From: Bradyrhizobium cenepequi
Lineage (GTDB): Bacteria > Pseudomonadota > Alphaproteobacteria > Rhizobiales > Xanthobacteraceae
Reading direction: 5' to 3'
Length of the DNA stretch: 64,000 nucleotides
NCBI RefSeq assembly: GCF_020329485.1
Contig: NZ_JAGKJI010000005.1
Coordinates: forward strand, 124,001-188,000
Part shown: piece by piece, positions 18,532 to 28,359 of the stretch
How positions within the stretch are numbered: the first letter of the stretch is position 1
Layout of the letters: every line of letters starts with the position of its first letter
The notes under the pieces: generated by a model
What the model saw: only the letters and a program-made list of their open reading frames with translations
Told to the model about the DNA's origin: nothing
Database searches by the model: none
Position numbers and translations under genes: made by a program

Positions 18532-18546
18532 TAGCCCTCGCCAGCC

Positions 18547-19098
18547 TTACGTCGCCGGCGGCTTCCTCGCCCTGGACTTGCCGGCCTTCGGCTGCGGCGC
18601 GGGCTCTTCAACGCGCTCGATCGACGACAAGCGGCCGGCTCTGAACGTGTAGATGCCGGCGCGCGGCCCGTGCGTATAGGTGATGACGGCGAGGCGATCG
18701 CCGCGCGCATTGTTGGAGACGTTGACATTGTCGGGCGCGCCGATGCCGCGCACCACATCGCACTCGGTATGTCCAAGCGCGACCGACCCGACGTTCTGCG
18801 GCGGTGGTGCACCGGCTGCGCCGTCGGCGAGCGCATTGGCATTCGCAGGTCCCGCTCCCGCTGGCGCCATCCCAGGGCATCCACCCTCGGCGCTGACCAT
18901 GTCTTCGGCGGTGACCGGCTTGGTCGGCGTCAACGGCGGCGTCTCGATCGAAACGTTGCGGATGAACGTCCGGCCGGGCCGCGAGAACCACTCGGCATCC
19001 TTTGAGAAGATATCCGAGCCGCTGGAACAGCCAGAGACGACCGGCGCAAGCAGAAGGAGGGCCAGCAGCGGTTTCCGAGTAAGTGTTCCGTCTCGCAC
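18547..19098 (-). CDS. Lipoprotein with BamE-like C-terminal domain
   Basis: A 183-residue envelope lipoprotein. The signal peptide ends in the lipobox VSGC (cysteine about residue 24), so lipid attachment and probable outer-membrane location are expected. After a spacer rich in Pro, Ala and Gly, the C-terminal region has LGHTECDVVRGIGAPDNVNV, then AVITYTHGPRAGIYTFRAGR and LSSIERVEE. That arrangement resembles the SmpA/BamE fold, which supports outer-membrane protein assembly. The tail is basic (KAGKSRARKP). No neighbour suggests a pathway. The lipoprotein call is firm; the BamE relation is inferred from pattern. Confidence 0.72.
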   Translation of the reverse strand: MRDGTLTRKPLLALLLLAPVVSGCSSGSDIFSKDAEWFSRPGRTFIRNVSIETPPLTPTKPVTAEDMVSAEGGCPGMAPAGAGPANANALADGAAGAPPPQNVGSVALGHTECDVVRGIGAPDNVNVSNNARGDRLAVITYTHGPRAGIYTFRAGRLSSIERVEEPAPQPKAGKSRARKPPAT

Positions 19099-19288
19099 GA
19101 TCGATTGGGCTCCCGTCTCTACCCTCTTGTCCCGCCGCGCCTTCTTTGCGCGAAGCGGTATCCAAGTGTCACGCGCGGTGCGCGTCTTTGCCCGAAAAGG
19201 CTTGTCCCAACATCCCTTTGCGGCATGACCGTGGCTGCCTGCCGACTCCGGGACACAAGTTGCAAATTATCATTAATTTCGCAACCTT

Positions 19289-19741
19289 CTATTGCCGGCG
19301 CTGCCAGCGGCCGCGCTCGTCGGTCTGCCAGTAGGTCACCTCGAACCCGCGTGCCTTGCAGGCGGTCCAGCTCTCCCGCGCCGCCGCCACCGCCTCAGTA
19401 TCGTCGCCGTTGAACACCAGCACCACCCGCTCGTAGCTGTCGCAGTCTTCGGGAAGCGCCGCGTTGTCGACCAGGAAGCGCACATTGGCGCGGTTCGGAT
19501 TACCGTCATCGATTGCGAGGATGATCGGTTGGTCCGATGCATCGGCGACACGCCAGGTGGCGTGCGGCAGGAAGGAATCGTCGCTATAGGTCCACAGATG
19601 CGCATCGAGCGCCTCGGCCCGCTCCAGCGAAGTCGATTGCACGACCACGCGCCAGCCGCGCTCCAGCGATTTCTCGAGCAGCGGCGGCAGCACGCTCTCC
19701 AGCGACATCCCCTGCAGATGATAGAACAGGACGTCGGTCAT
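19289..19741 (-). CDS. holC: DNA polymerase III chi subunit
   Basis: Chi subunit of the clamp loader, which links it to single-stranded-DNA-binding protein during replication. The 150-residue protein starts TDVLFYHLQGMSLESVLPPL and has the family pattern: LLEKSLERGWRVVVQ, ALDAHLWTYSDDSFLPHAT, PIILAIDDGNPN and then RVVLVFNGDD near residue 110. The ATG at 19741 lies 5 nt after the pepA stop, so it is co-transcribed with and follows pepA. The pepA-holC pairing is seen in many proteobacteria and supports the call. Confidence 0.9.
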   Translation of the reverse strand: MTDVLFYHLQGMSLESVLPPLLEKSLERGWRVVVQSTSLERAEALDAHLWTYSDDSFLPHATWRVADASDQPIILAIDDGNPNRANVRFLVDNAALPEDCDSYERVVLVFNGDDTEAVAAARESWTACKARGFEVTYWQTDERGRWQRRQ

Positions 19742-19746
19742 CCCTG

Positions 19747-21249
19747 CTATTTCTTTGCCTCGTAATAGTCCGCGACCAGGCGTTCCAGCAGGCGAACGCC
19801 GTAGCCCGAGCCCCAACTTTGATTGATGTCGGTCTTCGGCGCGCCCATCGCGGTTCCCGCGATGTCGAGATGCGCCCAGGGCGTGCCGTCGACGAAGCGC
19901 TGCAGGAACTGCGCCGCAGTGACCGAGCCGCCGTGGCGGCCGCCGGTATTTTTCATGTCGGCGAATTGCGAATCGATCAGCTTGTCGTATTCGGGGCCGA
20001 GCGGCATGCGCCACACGCGCTCGCCGGTCTCTTGCCCAACCTTGATGAGCCGATCGGCCAGTTCGTCATCGTTGGAGAACAGGCCGGCATGCTCGGTGCC
20101 GAGCGCGACCATGATCGCGCCGGTGAGCGTCGCCAGGTCAACCATGAATTTCGGCTTGAACTTCTTGGCCACGTACCAGAGCACATCGGCAAGCACGAGC
20201 CGGCCTTCGGCGTCGGTGTTGATGATCTCGATGGTCTGGCCCGACATCGACTTGACGATATCGCCGGGACGCTGTGCGTTACCATCGGGCATGTTCTCGA
20301 CAAGGCCGATGGCGCCGACCGCGTTGACCCTGGCTTTGCGCGCGGCAAGCGCATGCATCAGCCCGACCACGCAGGCCGCGCCGCCCATGTCGCCTTTCAT
20401 GTCCTCCATGCTTCCGGCCGGCTTGATCGAGATGCCGCCGGTGTCGAAGCAGACGCCCTTGCCGACGAAAGCCACCGGCTGTTCGCTCTTCTTGCCGCCG
20501 TTCCAGCGCATGATGACCACGCGGCCGGGCCGCGCCGAGCCCTGCGCGACGCCGAGCAGCGCGCCCATGCCGAGCTTGGTCATCGCCTTGACGTCGAGCA
20601 CCTCGACATTGACGCCGATCTTGCGGAGTTGGCTGGCGCGGCGCGCGAACTCCTCGGGATAGAGCACATTCGGCGGCTCGTTGACGAGGTCGCGCGCGAT
20701 GACGACGCCCTCGACAACGGAGGCGTCAGGCGCAAACGCTTTCCGCGCGGCGGCGACATCGTCAGTCGCGATCGAGACGTCGGCGCGCACCGGTTCGTTC
20801 TCGCCGTCCTTCTTCTTGGTCTTGTAGCGATCGAATTTATAGGCCCGGAGCCGGATACCGGTGGCGATGGCGGCCGCCTGCCCCACCTTCATCGCGCCAT
20901 CCGGCAACTCGGCGATCACCGTGACGGTATTGGTCGCCGCGTTCAGCTTGCCGGCAGCGACGCCACCGAACTTGAGAAAATCCTTCTCCTTCAGCGCCGA
21001 GGTCTTACCGGTTCCGATGACGATCATGCGCTCGGCTTTGATCCCCTCTGGCGCCAGGATGTCGAGAGCGGCGCCGCTCTTGCCCTTGAACCGGTTGGCC
21101 GCCGCCGCCCGCTTGACCGTGTCCATCGCCTTCCCGAGCGCCTTCTCAGTCGCCGCGCCGAATTTCAGTGCCTCGTCGCAAAACACCACCATCAAGCCCC
21201 GGACGGGCGCGGAAAACGGGACAAAGCCGACCTTTACGGCGTCGGACAT
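19747..21249 (-). CDS. pepA: Leucyl aminopeptidase (M17 family)
   Basis: Cytoplasmic hexameric metallopeptidase that removes N-terminal residues from peptides. The 500-residue protein has the full two-domain structure. The catalytic domain shows the metal- and substrate-binding motifs: [32 protein letters not shown] and the family signature [14 protein letters not shown] near residue 330, which carries the essential acidic residues. The N-terminal domain includes the lysine-rich region of M17 enzymes. A DNA-binding role is known for E. coli PepA but nothing here shows it. It is the first gene of a pair with holC. Confidence 0.95.
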   Translation of the reverse strand: MSDAVKVGFVPFSAPVRGLMVVFCDEALKFGAATEKALGKAMDTVKRAAAANRFKGKSGAALDILAPEGIKAERMIVIGTGKTSALKEKDFLKFGGVAAGKLNAATNTVTVIAELPDGAMKVGQAAAIATGIRLRAYKFDRYKTKKKDGENEPVRADVSIATDDVAAARKAFAPDASVVEGVVIARDLVNEPPNVLYPEEFARRASQLRKIGVNVEVLDVKAMTKLGMGALLGVAQGSARPGRVVIMRWNGGKKSEQPVAFVGKGVCFDTGGISIKPAGSMEDMKGDMGGAACVVGLMHALAARKARVNAVGAIGLVENMPDGNAQRPGDIVKSMSGQTIEIINTDAEGRLVLADVLWYVAKKFKPKFMVDLATLTGAIMVALGTEHAGLFSNDDELADRLIKVGQETGERVWRMPLGPEYDKLIDSQFADMKNTGGRHGGSVTAAQFLQRFVDGTPWAHLDIAGTAMGAPKTDINQSWGSGYGVRLLERLVADYYEAKK

Positions 21250-21601
21250 AGGAAAATCCTCCAGAATCAGGGCTGTCGCGGGCGGGGAGCCGGCATGGGC
21301 ATGGTAGTACGTGGAATGTCGGTTCGCGGCGGTCCAGATCGGTCAGCCGCGGGGTTGATCAACACTATGGCCTGCCAGCCGCCGCACTGCCAAGCGCGGC
21401 GTGGCGGGAAGGCCACAAAGGGGAATAATTAACCATATGGAAGGAGTGCCTTGGCTCAGCCATTTTGTTGACGGATCAAAGGGATGGTAATGAGAGAGTG
21501 ACGGCTGGACGGATAAGCGGCACGGCCAAAGGGGAGCCCTTATAAAGGGATTGGTCGGGAAGCTGCGCGTTTTGGCGCGCCAAGTGGGACTTGCGGCATC
21601 G
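21250..21601. other. Divergent promoter region between pepA and lptF
   Basis: No gene seen. This gap of about 350 nt must hold the promoters of the pepA-holC pair and of the long lpt operon. I could not pick out a convincing pair of -35 and -10 boxes. Confidence 0.4.
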
Positions 21602-22768
21602 ATGGGGTCGATTGACAGGTATATTTTCCGCACGACGCTCGCGTCGTTTGCGGTAGTCCTGATCAGCCTCACCGGCGTGATCTGGATTACCCAGGCGTTG
21701 CGCGGCATCGACCTGATGACCAGCCAGGGTCAGACCATCGTCACCTTCCTCGGCATCACTGGCCTGGTGATTCCGGCGCTCATCCTGATCATCGCGCCGA
21801 TCGCCCTGATGATCGCGGTCTCGCACACGCTGAACAAGCTCGCGACCGATTCCGAGATCATCGTGATGAACGCCGCGGGCTTTTCGCCATTCCGCCTGTT
21901 CCGTCCATTCTTCTACGCAACCTGCGTGGTCGCCGCGATGGTCGCCTTCATCGGCGCCTATCTCGCCCCCGACGGCATGCGGCGCATCAAGCAATGGGAC
22001 GCCGAGATCACTGCCGACGTGCTCACCAACATCCTGCAGCCCGGCCGCTTTGCCCAGCTCGACCAGAACCTGACGATTCGGATCCGTGAACGCCTGCCCG
22101 GCGGCGTGCTCGGCGGCATCTTTGTCGACGATCGCCGCGACCCCAAGGAGCGCGTCACCATCATCGCCGACCATGGCACGGTGCTGAAGAACGAGAATGG
22201 TTCGTATCTGGTGCTTGAGGACGGCAACCTGCAGCGGTTCGAAGCTGGCAAGCGCGACCCGGCCCTCGTCGCCTTCGGCCGTTACGCCTTCGACATGTCG
22301 AAATTCTCGAGCCAGCGCGACGTCACGCTGGGGATTCGCGAGCGATATCTTTGGGAGTTGATCTGGCCCGCAGCTGATGATCCGACCTTTGATCAACTGT
22401 CCGGCCAGTTCCGCGCCGAATTGCATGATCGCTTCATGGCGCCGATCTATCCGTTCGCGTTTGCCGCACTCACATTTGCCTTCCTGGGCGCACCCCGAAC
22501 CACGCGCCAGAGTCGTAATTTCTCGATCGGCGGCTCGGTTCTGGCCGTGCTCGGCCTACGCATGGCCGGATTCGCCTGCTCGGTGATGGCAGTGAAATCG
22601 TCGCTCGCCGTCGGCGCACAATACCTGATGCTGCTGTGCGGCATCGGTGTTGGACTCTGGATGATCATCGGCGGCGTGGTGGTGGAGCCCCCTGCCGGAT
22701 TGATCGAGGCCATCAACAAGTCGAATGCGCGGCTCGCGCGCCTGTTCGGAAGGCCGGCCACCGCATGA
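21602..22768 (+). CDS. lptF: LPS export ABC transporter permease LptF
   Basis: Inner-membrane permease subunit of the LptB2FG complex that extracts lipopolysaccharide from the membrane and starts its transport to the cell surface. With the ATG at 21602 the protein has 388 residues and begins GSIDRYIFRTTLASFAVVLI. It has three N-terminal membrane helices, a periplasmic jellyroll domain (about 130-280) and three C-terminal helices, as expected. Upstream TTG at 21551 would add 17 residues and is less likely. The stop overlaps the lptG start. It opens an operon that runs through lptG, lptD, a SurA-like gene, pdxA and rsmA. No lptB, lptA or lptC in the window. Confidence 0.93.
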   Translation: MGSIDRYIFRTTLASFAVVLISLTGVIWITQALRGIDLMTSQGQTIVTFLGITGLVIPALILIIAPIALMIAVSHTLNKLATDSEIIVMNAAGFSPFRLFRPFFYATCVVAAMVAFIGAYLAPDGMRRIKQWDAEITADVLTNILQPGRFAQLDQNLTIRIRERLPGGVLGGIFVDDRRDPKERVTIIADHGTVLKNENGSYLVLEDGNLQRFEAGKRDPALVAFGRYAFDMSKFSSQRDVTLGIRERYLWELIWPAADDPTFDQLSGQFRAELHDRFMAPIYPFAFAALTFAFLGAPRTTRQSRNFSIGGSVLAVLGLRMAGFACSVMAVKSSLAVGAQYLMLLCGIGVGLWMIIGGVVVEPPAGLIEAINKSNARLARLFGRPATA

Positions 22769-23862
22769 GCATGGTCACCAACACGCTCGGGCGCTATTTC
22801 GCCGGCCGCTTCGTGATCTCGGCCGTCGGCGTGTTCGTCGGCATTTTCGTGCTGCTCGTCCTGGTCGATTACATCGAGATGGTGCGCAAGACCTCCGGAC
22901 TGGTCACGGCTTCCGCGATCACGGTCGCCGAGACCTCGCTATTCCGCGTGCCGCAGCTGCTCGAGAAGCTGATGCCGTTCTGCGTGCTGATCGGGGCCAT
23001 GACCTGCTATCTTGCGCTGTCGCGCCGGCTCGAGCTCGTGGTTGCGCGCGCCGCCGGCGTTTCGGCCTGGCAGTTCATCGCACCCGCGCTGGCGAGCGCG
23101 ATCGTGCTCGGGATCGCAGCGACCACCGCCTACAATCCGATGTCGGCAAACCTGCGCGAACTCTCCAAGCAGATGGAGGCGGAGCTGTTCGGCTCGGCGC
23201 CCGGCGGCGGCATCCAGGACGCCTCCGGCTTCTGGCTCAACCAAGTCAACAGTGACGGCCAGTCGATCATCAACGCGGCCCGCAGCGAGCAGCAAGGCGT
23301 GCGGCTGACCGGGCTGACCGTATTCCGATTCGATACCGAGCTGCAGTTCAAGGAGCGAATCGAAGCGCGCGAGGCCTCGCTCGAAGAGGGCCGCTGGGTG
23401 TTCAAAGGGGTACGACGATACTCTCTCGACAGACCTCCGGTGGATCAGGACACCTTCTACCTGACAACGACGCTGACGCCGGCCCAGGTCCGCAACAGCT
23501 TTTCCACTCCGGAAACTGTGTCGTTTTGGCAACTACCAAACTACATCCGTTCGTCGGAGAGCTCGGGCTTCGCGACCGCAGGCTACCGGCTGCAGTACCA
23601 CAAGCTCATTGCACAGCCGTTTTTGCTGGCTGCAATGGTGCTTTTGGCCGCTTCGGTGAGCTTGCGCTTCTTCCGGTTCGGCGGCGTGCAAAAGATGGTT
23701 TTGAGTGGCGTGGGTGCGGGCTTTCTGCTCTACGTGCTCTCGAAAGTAACTGAGGATTTGAGCAAGGCTGAGTTGATGCATCCCATCGCTGCGGCGTGGT
23801 TGCCCGTGTGCGTAGGCGGCCTCACCGGTTTCTTGGCCTTGCTGTATCAGGAGGACGGGTAG
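22765..23862 (+). CDS. lptG: LPS export ABC transporter permease LptG
   Basis: Partner of LptF in LptB2FG. The 365-residue protein starts SMVTNTLGRYFAGRFVISAV and shows the same 3+3 membrane-helix arrangement around a periplasmic beta-jellyroll, with LEKLMPFCVLIGAMTCYLAL and RRLELVVARAAGVSAWQF in the first half. It begins within the lptF stop (ATGA overlap) and its own stop TAG overlaps the GTG of lptD by one base, so all three are translationally coupled. The LptF-LptG-LptD order follows the transport route from the inner to the outer membrane. Confidence 0.94.
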   Translation: MSMVTNTLGRYFAGRFVISAVGVFVGIFVLLVLVDYIEMVRKTSGLVTASAITVAETSLFRVPQLLEKLMPFCVLIGAMTCYLALSRRLELVVARAAGVSAWQFIAPALASAIVLGIAATTAYNPMSANLRELSKQMEAELFGSAPGGGIQDASGFWLNQVNSDGQSIINAARSEQQGVRLTGLTVFRFDTELQFKERIEAREASLEEGRWVFKGVRRYSLDRPPVDQDTFYLTTTLTPAQVRNSFSTPETVSFWQLPNYIRSSESSGFATAGYRLQYHKLIAQPFLLAAMVLLAASVSLRFFRFGGVQKMVLSGVGAGFLLYVLSKVTEDLSKAELMHPIAAAWLPVCVGGLTGFLALLYQEDG

Positions 23863-26351
23863 TGGCCGTTGTCGCCGCCCGCCAGTTGAGATCGCCTGTG
23901 TTCAGGCGGCGCAGTCTCGTGCGCCGTCAGCGAACCCGCTTGGCCGGCTTCCTGCTAACACTGACCGTCGGGTTCATTCTTACGGGGACGATCAGTGCTG
24001 GCCTGACCACGCCTGCGGCCGCGCAAAGCTTCACCTACAATCCGCGGCCACCGAGGCCGACCCCGCCCCCGCCCCGCAATGACGGGCAGATGCTCGTGCA
24101 GGCGACCGAGGTCGATTACGACTACAACAATCAGCGCGTCTCCGCGGTAGGCAACGTGCAGATGTTCTACAACGGCACCAGCGTCGAGGCCGACAAGGTC
24201 ATCTACGACCAGAAGACCAAGCGCCTCCATGCCGAGGGCAACATCCGCTTCACGGATGCGCAGGGCAAGATCACCTACGCCAACATCATGGATCTCAGCG
24301 ACGACTACCGGGATGGTTTCGTCGATTCCCTGCGCGTCGACACCGAAGATCAGACGCGCATGGCGGCGACCCGCGCCGATCGCTCCAGCGGCAACTACAC
24401 GGTATTCGAGAACGGCGTCTATACGGCCTGCGCGCCGTGTAAGGACGATCCGAAGAAGCCGCCGCTGTGGCAGGTCAAGGGTGCCCGCATCATCCATAAC
24501 CAGACCGAGAAGATGCTCTATTTCGAGAACGCCCAGCTCGAATTCTTCGGCGTTCCGATGGCGTATATGCCCTATTTCTCGACCCCTGATCCGACCGTGA
24601 AGCGCAAGAGCGGCTTCCTGATGCCAGGCGTCAGCCAGGCCTCGACCTATGGCTACGCCGTCGAGGTCCCCTATTATTTCGCGCTCGCGCCGGACTATGA
24701 CGCGACCTTCAACCCGCGCTTCACCTCGCGCCAAGGCGTCTTGTTCCAGGGCGAATTCCGCCAGCGCCTGTTGGACGGGTCTTACTCGATCCGCGCTTAC
24801 GGCATCGACCAGCTCGACCAAGGCGCCTTCGCCGGCCAGCCGGGCGACCGCCAATTCCGCGGTGGCATCGATACCAAGGGCCAGTTCGCGATCAACGACA
24901 AGTGGGTCTGGGGCTGGGACGGCGTGCTCCTGTCCGACTACTTCTTCTTCTCGGACTATCGGCTCGCCCAGTATCGGGACCCGTTCGCATCGTTCCTGAG
25001 CCTGCCGACAGAAGCGATCTCGCAGCTCTATCTGACCGGCGTTGGCAGTCGCAGCTTCTTCGATGCGCGCACGATCCATTACCTGAGTTTCTCCGGCAAC
25101 CAGAGCCAGGTGCCGGTGATCCATCCGGTGATCGACTATAACAACGTCATCAACAGCCCGATCTTCGGCGGCGAGTTCAGCTACAAGGTGAACTTCACGA
25201 GCCTGACGCGGGACGAGGCGGTCTTCGACCCGATCACGACGCTCGCCAATACCAACGGCCTGTGCCTCACGGCATCCGCCGATCCACTGGCCCGCCTGCC
25301 CTCGCAATGCCTGTTGCGCGGTTTCCCGGGCACCTACACCCGCCTGACGGCCGAAGCGCAATGGCGGCGATCGTACACCGACCCAATCGGCCAGATCTGG
25401 ACGCCGTTCGCGATCCTTCGCGCCGACGCGATCGATGCCTCGGTCTCGAACCAGCCCGGCGTCTCGAACTTCCTTCCGGTCGGCGATACGCAGGCGCTGC
25501 GCCTGATGCCGACCGTCGGCCTCGAATATCGCTACCCGTTCATCAACGTGCAGCCGTGGGGCACCACCACGCTCGAGCCGATCGCACAGGTCATCATCCG
25601 CCCGAACGAGACCTACGCCGGCAAGCTGCCGAACGAGGACGCGCAGAGCCTGGTGTTCGACACCAGCAACCTGTTCTCGGTCGACAAGTTCTCCGGCTAT
25701 GACCGCGTCGAGGGCGGCGGCCGCGCGAATGTTGGCGTGCAGGCGACCACGCAGTTCGATCGCGGCGGCGCCGTCAAGGTGCTGTTCGGACAGTCCTACC
25801 AACTGTTCGGCATGAACTCGTTCGCTGTCGCCGACGTGACCAATACCGGCCTCGATTCCGGCCTGCAGAATCCGCGTTCCGACTATGTCGGCAGCGTCAG
25901 CTATTCGCCCAACCGAACCTACACATTCAGCGTCCGCTCGCGCATGGACGAGGCGACCTGGAACATCAACCGGTTCGAGGCCGAGGGACGCGCAAATTTC
26001 GATCGTTGGTCGGTCAGCCTGCTGTATGGTAACTACGCGGCCCAACCGGAACTCGGCTATCTCACCCGTCGCGAAGGCATCCTGACCAGCGCCTCGGTCA
26101 AAGTCGCGTCGAACTGGGTGGTATCGGGTTCGGCCCGTTGGGACCTTGAAGCGAACAAAATCAACCAGTACGTGATCGGTGCGGGCTATGTGGACGACTG
26201 CTTCGTGCTGGCCGCGAACTATATCACCTCCTACACCTATTCCGCCGGCACAACGCCGCCGGTCCTCAGCCACGCGTTCATGCTGCAAATCGGGCTGCGG
26301 ACCATCGCGAACTCGACGACGTCGTCGAGCAGCGCGAGCGGCCTTCAGTAG
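23862..26351 (+). CDS. lptD: LPS-assembly outer-membrane protein LptD
   Basis: Outer-membrane beta-barrel that with LptE inserts LPS into the outer leaflet. The 829-residue protein starts at a GTG that overlaps the lptG stop. A long arginine-rich N-region and hydrophobic segment, ending at AAAQ around residue 54, form an unusual signal peptide. A proline-rich spacer (PPRPTPPPP) leads into the OstA-like beta-jellyroll (VDYDYNNQRVSAVGNVQMFY, about 80-200). The large C-terminal barrel has the expected aromatic alternating pattern. Cysteines are present in CAPCKDD and in the C-terminal half, which could form disulphides. No lptE is adjacent. Confidence 0.94.
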   Translation: MAVVAARQLRSPVFRRRSLVRRQRTRLAGFLLTLTVGFILTGTISAGLTTPAAAQSFTYNPRPPRPTPPPPRNDGQMLVQATEVDYDYNNQRVSAVGNVQMFYNGTSVEADKVIYDQKTKRLHAEGNIRFTDAQGKITYANIMDLSDDYRDGFVDSLRVDTEDQTRMAATRADRSSGNYTVFENGVYTACAPCKDDPKKPPLWQVKGARIIHNQTEKMLYFENAQLEFFGVPMAYMPYFSTPDPTVKRKSGFLMPGVSQASTYGYAVEVPYYFALAPDYDATFNPRFTSRQGVLFQGEFRQRLLDGSYSIRAYGIDQLDQGAFAGQPGDRQFRGGIDTKGQFAINDKWVWGWDGVLLSDYFFFSDYRLAQYRDPFASFLSLPTEAISQLYLTGVGSRSFFDARTIHYLSFSGNQSQVPVIHPVIDYNNVINSPIFGGEFSYKVNFTSLTRDEAVFDPITTLANTNGLCLTASADPLARLPSQCLLRGFPGTYTRLTAEAQWRRSYTDPIGQIWTPFAILRADAIDASVSNQPGVSNFLPVGDTQALRLMPTVGLEYRYPFINVQPWGTTTLEPIAQVIIRPNETYAGKLPNEDAQSLVFDTSNLFSVDKFSGYDRVEGGGRANVGVQATTQFDRGGAVKVLFGQSYQLFGMNSFAVADVTNTGLDSGLQNPRSDYVGSVSYSPNRTYTFSVRSRMDEATWNINRFEAEGRANFDRWSVSLLYGNYAAQPELGYLTRREGILTSASVKVASNWVVSGSARWDLEANKINQYVIGAGYVDDCFVLAANYITSYTYSAGTTPPVLSHAFMLQIGLRTIANSTTSSSSASGLQ

Positions 26352-26391
26352 AGTGTGATCCGCACCTCCGAAATTCGGTGCGAATTGGTTG

Positions 26392-26425
26392 ATATGGCTG
26401 AGATGACCATATGGCTGAGATGACC
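26392..26425 (+). repeat. 17-bp tandem duplication over the surA-like start
   Basis: ATATGGCTGAGATGACC occurs twice in direct succession (26392-26408 and 26409-26425). The first copy would place an ATG out of frame with a stop after 9 codons; only the second copy leads into the protein. It creates two closely spaced start regions. Confidence 0.9.
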
Positions 26426-27352
26426 ATGACGACGTTGCCCCTCCGCCTTTTGGCCTTGGCTCCTGTTTGCGCGCTCGCGCTGATGCTCTGCGGCACTTCG
26501 CCGCTGAAGGCGCAGACCGTAGCCGTCATGGTCAATGGCGAGCCGATCACCAACTACGACATCGAGCAGCGCACCAAACTGAACTTCCTGACCACCCACA
26601 AGCACTCGGCGCGGCAGGACGTGATCGAGGAACTGATCGACGAAAAGGTGAAGATCAAGGAAGCCAAGAAATTCGGCGTCGACCCCTCCTCCTCCGACAT
26701 CGATCAATCCTACGCCGCGATGAGCGCGCGGATGCGGATCTCGCCGGAGCAATTGACCAAGTCGCTGGAGAGCCAGGGCATCCGCGCCGATACGCTTAAG
26801 GCCCGCATCAGGGCCGACATGGTTTGGACCAGCCTGGTGCGTGGTCGCTATAAGGAAAGCCTCCAGGTCGGCGAAAAAGACGTTGCCGCCGCCGCGCAGG
26901 AAGGCGGCGAAAAGACCGAGATCGAAGCCTTCGAATACAAGATGCAGCCGATCGTGCTGATCGTGCCGCGCGGCTCCACACCGGCACTGGTCGAAGCGCG
27001 CAAGAAGGAAGCAGAGGGGCTACGCGAACGCATCACGAGCTGCGACGAAGCCAACTCCTATTTCAAGACCATACCGAACGCGGCGATCCGCGACACCGTG
27101 ACCAAGACAACGGCCGACCTGCCGCCGCCCATTCGCGAGGTGCTCGACAAGACGCCGATCGGCCATCTCACGCCGCCTGAGATCACCAAGCAGGGCGTCG
27201 AGATGGTCGTGCTGTGCGGTCGCAAGACCACGATGATCGACTCGCCGAAGAAGAAAGAAATTCGCGAGAAGATGTACGCCCAGAAATATGAGGCGAAATC
27301 GAAGGCCTATCTGCAGGAAGTCCGCAAATCGGCCATGATCGAATATCGCTGA
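26411..27352 (+). CDS. SurA-like periplasmic peptidyl-prolyl isomerase
   Basis: Periplasmic chaperone that escorts outer-membrane proteins, probably including LptD. The 313-residue protein has a signal peptide ending near LKAQ, then the SurA N-terminal domain beginning VAVMVNGEPITNYDIEQRTK and including DVIEELIDEKVKIKEAKKFG. A parvulin-like region follows at about 155-265 with EIEAFEYKMQPIVLI. It is shorter than E. coli SurA, so it has one isomerase-type domain. The start is placed at 26411, but 26420 and 26426 are also ATG codons; the duplicated start region lacks a strong Shine-Dalgarno sequence. It lies between lptD and pdxA, as surA often does. Confidence 0.85.
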   Translation: MAEMTMTTLPLRLLALAPVCALALMLCGTSPLKAQTVAVMVNGEPITNYDIEQRTKLNFLTTHKHSARQDVIEELIDEKVKIKEAKKFGVDPSSSDIDQSYAAMSARMRISPEQLTKSLESQGIRADTLKARIRADMVWTSLVRGRYKESLQVGEKDVAAAAQEGGEKTEIEAFEYKMQPIVLIVPRGSTPALVEARKKEAEGLRERITSCDEANSYFKTIPNAAIRDTVTKTTADLPPPIREVLDKTPIGHLTPPEITKQGVEMVVLCGRKTTMIDSPKKKEIREKMYAQKYEAKSKAYLQEVRKSAMIEYR

Positions 27353-28359
27353 TGATGTCGAAGCCCCTTGCGCTGACATCCGGCGAGCCCGCAGGTATCG
27401 GCCCCGACATTGCGCTCGCCGCATGGTTGCGACGCGACCAACTGAAGCTTCCGCCGTTCTATCTGCTCGGTGACCGCGATTTCCTCGCCGATCGCGCCCA
27501 CCGTCTTGGCATTGCGGTCGAGCTTGCCAACGCCTGCCCCGAGGAGGCGCTCAGCACGTTTGCAAGAGCCTTGCCTGTCGTACCGACCGGCAGGTCGGCG
27601 ACGGCGCGGCCGGGCACGCCGGATGCAGCCAGCGCGGATGCCGCGCTATCCTCGATCCGTTGCGCGGTCGCCGACGTCATGGCCGGCAAGGCCGCCGCTG
27701 TGGTCACCAACCCGATCGCCAAGAACGTGCTCTATCGCGCCGGCTTCGGTCACCCCGGCCACACCGAATTCCTGGCTGAGCTCGCGGCCAAGGACGGGAT
27801 CGCGCCACAGCCTGTGATGATGCTGTGGTCGCCCGAACTCGCCGTCGTACCCGTGACGATCCACCTTTCGCTGCGCGAAGCGCTTGCATTGCTCACGACC
27901 GACCTGATCGTCTCGACGGCCCGCATTGTGGTGGCCGACTTGAAGGCCCGGTTCGGGCTTGCCCGTCCACGGCTCGCGGTGTCGGGCCTCAATCCGCATG
28001 CCGGCGAAGATGGTACGCTCGGTAGTGAAGATATCGAGATCGTGGCATCGGCTGTGGAAATCCTGCGCAGCGAAGGTATCGACGTCCGCGGACCGCTGCC
28101 GGCGGATACGCTGTTCCACAAGGCGGCGCGCGCCACCTATGACTGCGCGATCTGCATGTATCACGACCAGGCACTGATCCCGATCAAGACCATCGCTTTC
28201 GAGGACGCGGTCAATGTCACGCTGGGCCTGCCGTTCGTCCGGACCTCGCCGGATCACGGCACGGCATTCGACATCGCCGGCACCGGCCGTGCCAATCCGT
28301 CGAGCCTGATCGCGGCACTGCAGCTGGCCGCGAGGATGGCCGCGACGACGCCTGAATGA
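27352..28359 (+). CDS. pdxA: 4-hydroxythreonine-4-phosphate dehydrogenase
   Basis: NAD-dependent oxidation of 4-phosphohydroxythreonine in pyridoxal-5'-phosphate synthesis. The 335-residue protein matches the family. It begins [20 protein letters not shown] (after an initial Met), has [15 protein letters not shown] and [15 protein letters not shown] and [11 protein letters not shown], which contain the three metal-binding histidines. The start codon overlaps the preceding stop (TGATG), and its stop overlaps the rsmA start, showing tight coupling. The surA-pdxA-rsmA order is conserved across many proteobacteria. Confidence 0.96.
   Translation: MMSKPLALTSGEPAGIGPDIALAAWLRRDQLKLPPFYLLGDRDFLADRAHRLGIAVELANACPEEALSTFARALPVVPTGRSATARPGTPDAASADAALSSIRCAVADVMAGKAAAVVTNPIAKNVLYRAGFGHPGHTEFLAELAAKDGIAPQPVMMLWSPELAVVPVTIHLSLREALALLTTDLIVSTARIVVADLKARFGLARPRLAVSGLNPHAGEDGTLGSEDIEIVASAVEILRSEGIDVRGPLPADTLFHKAARATYDCAICMYHDQALIPIKTIAFEDAVNVTLGLPFVRTSPDHGTAFDIAGTGRANPSSLIAALQLAARMAATTPE

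Larger units (their letters stand above)
17703..18546. other. Repeat-filled intergenic region
   Basis: No real gene is seen across about 840 nt. It is filled by a dispersed element (17772-18357) and a palindromic unit (18421-18531). Short open frames inside it differ between the two copies of the element and are not credible genes. Confidence 0.7.

Noticed and set aside
18259..18534. A short frame of 91 residues inside the dispersed element
   Set aside because: The frame lies over the stem-loop and differs in the second copy; the repeat explains the sequence better.
19537..21432. A 631-residue plus-strand frame opposite holC and pepA
   Set aside because: Shadow of pepA; no domain pattern and no credible ribosome-binding site.
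23955..26288. A 777-residue minus-strand frame opposite lptD
   Set aside because: Same antisense artefact; composition is arginine- and histidine-rich and lacks any family pattern.
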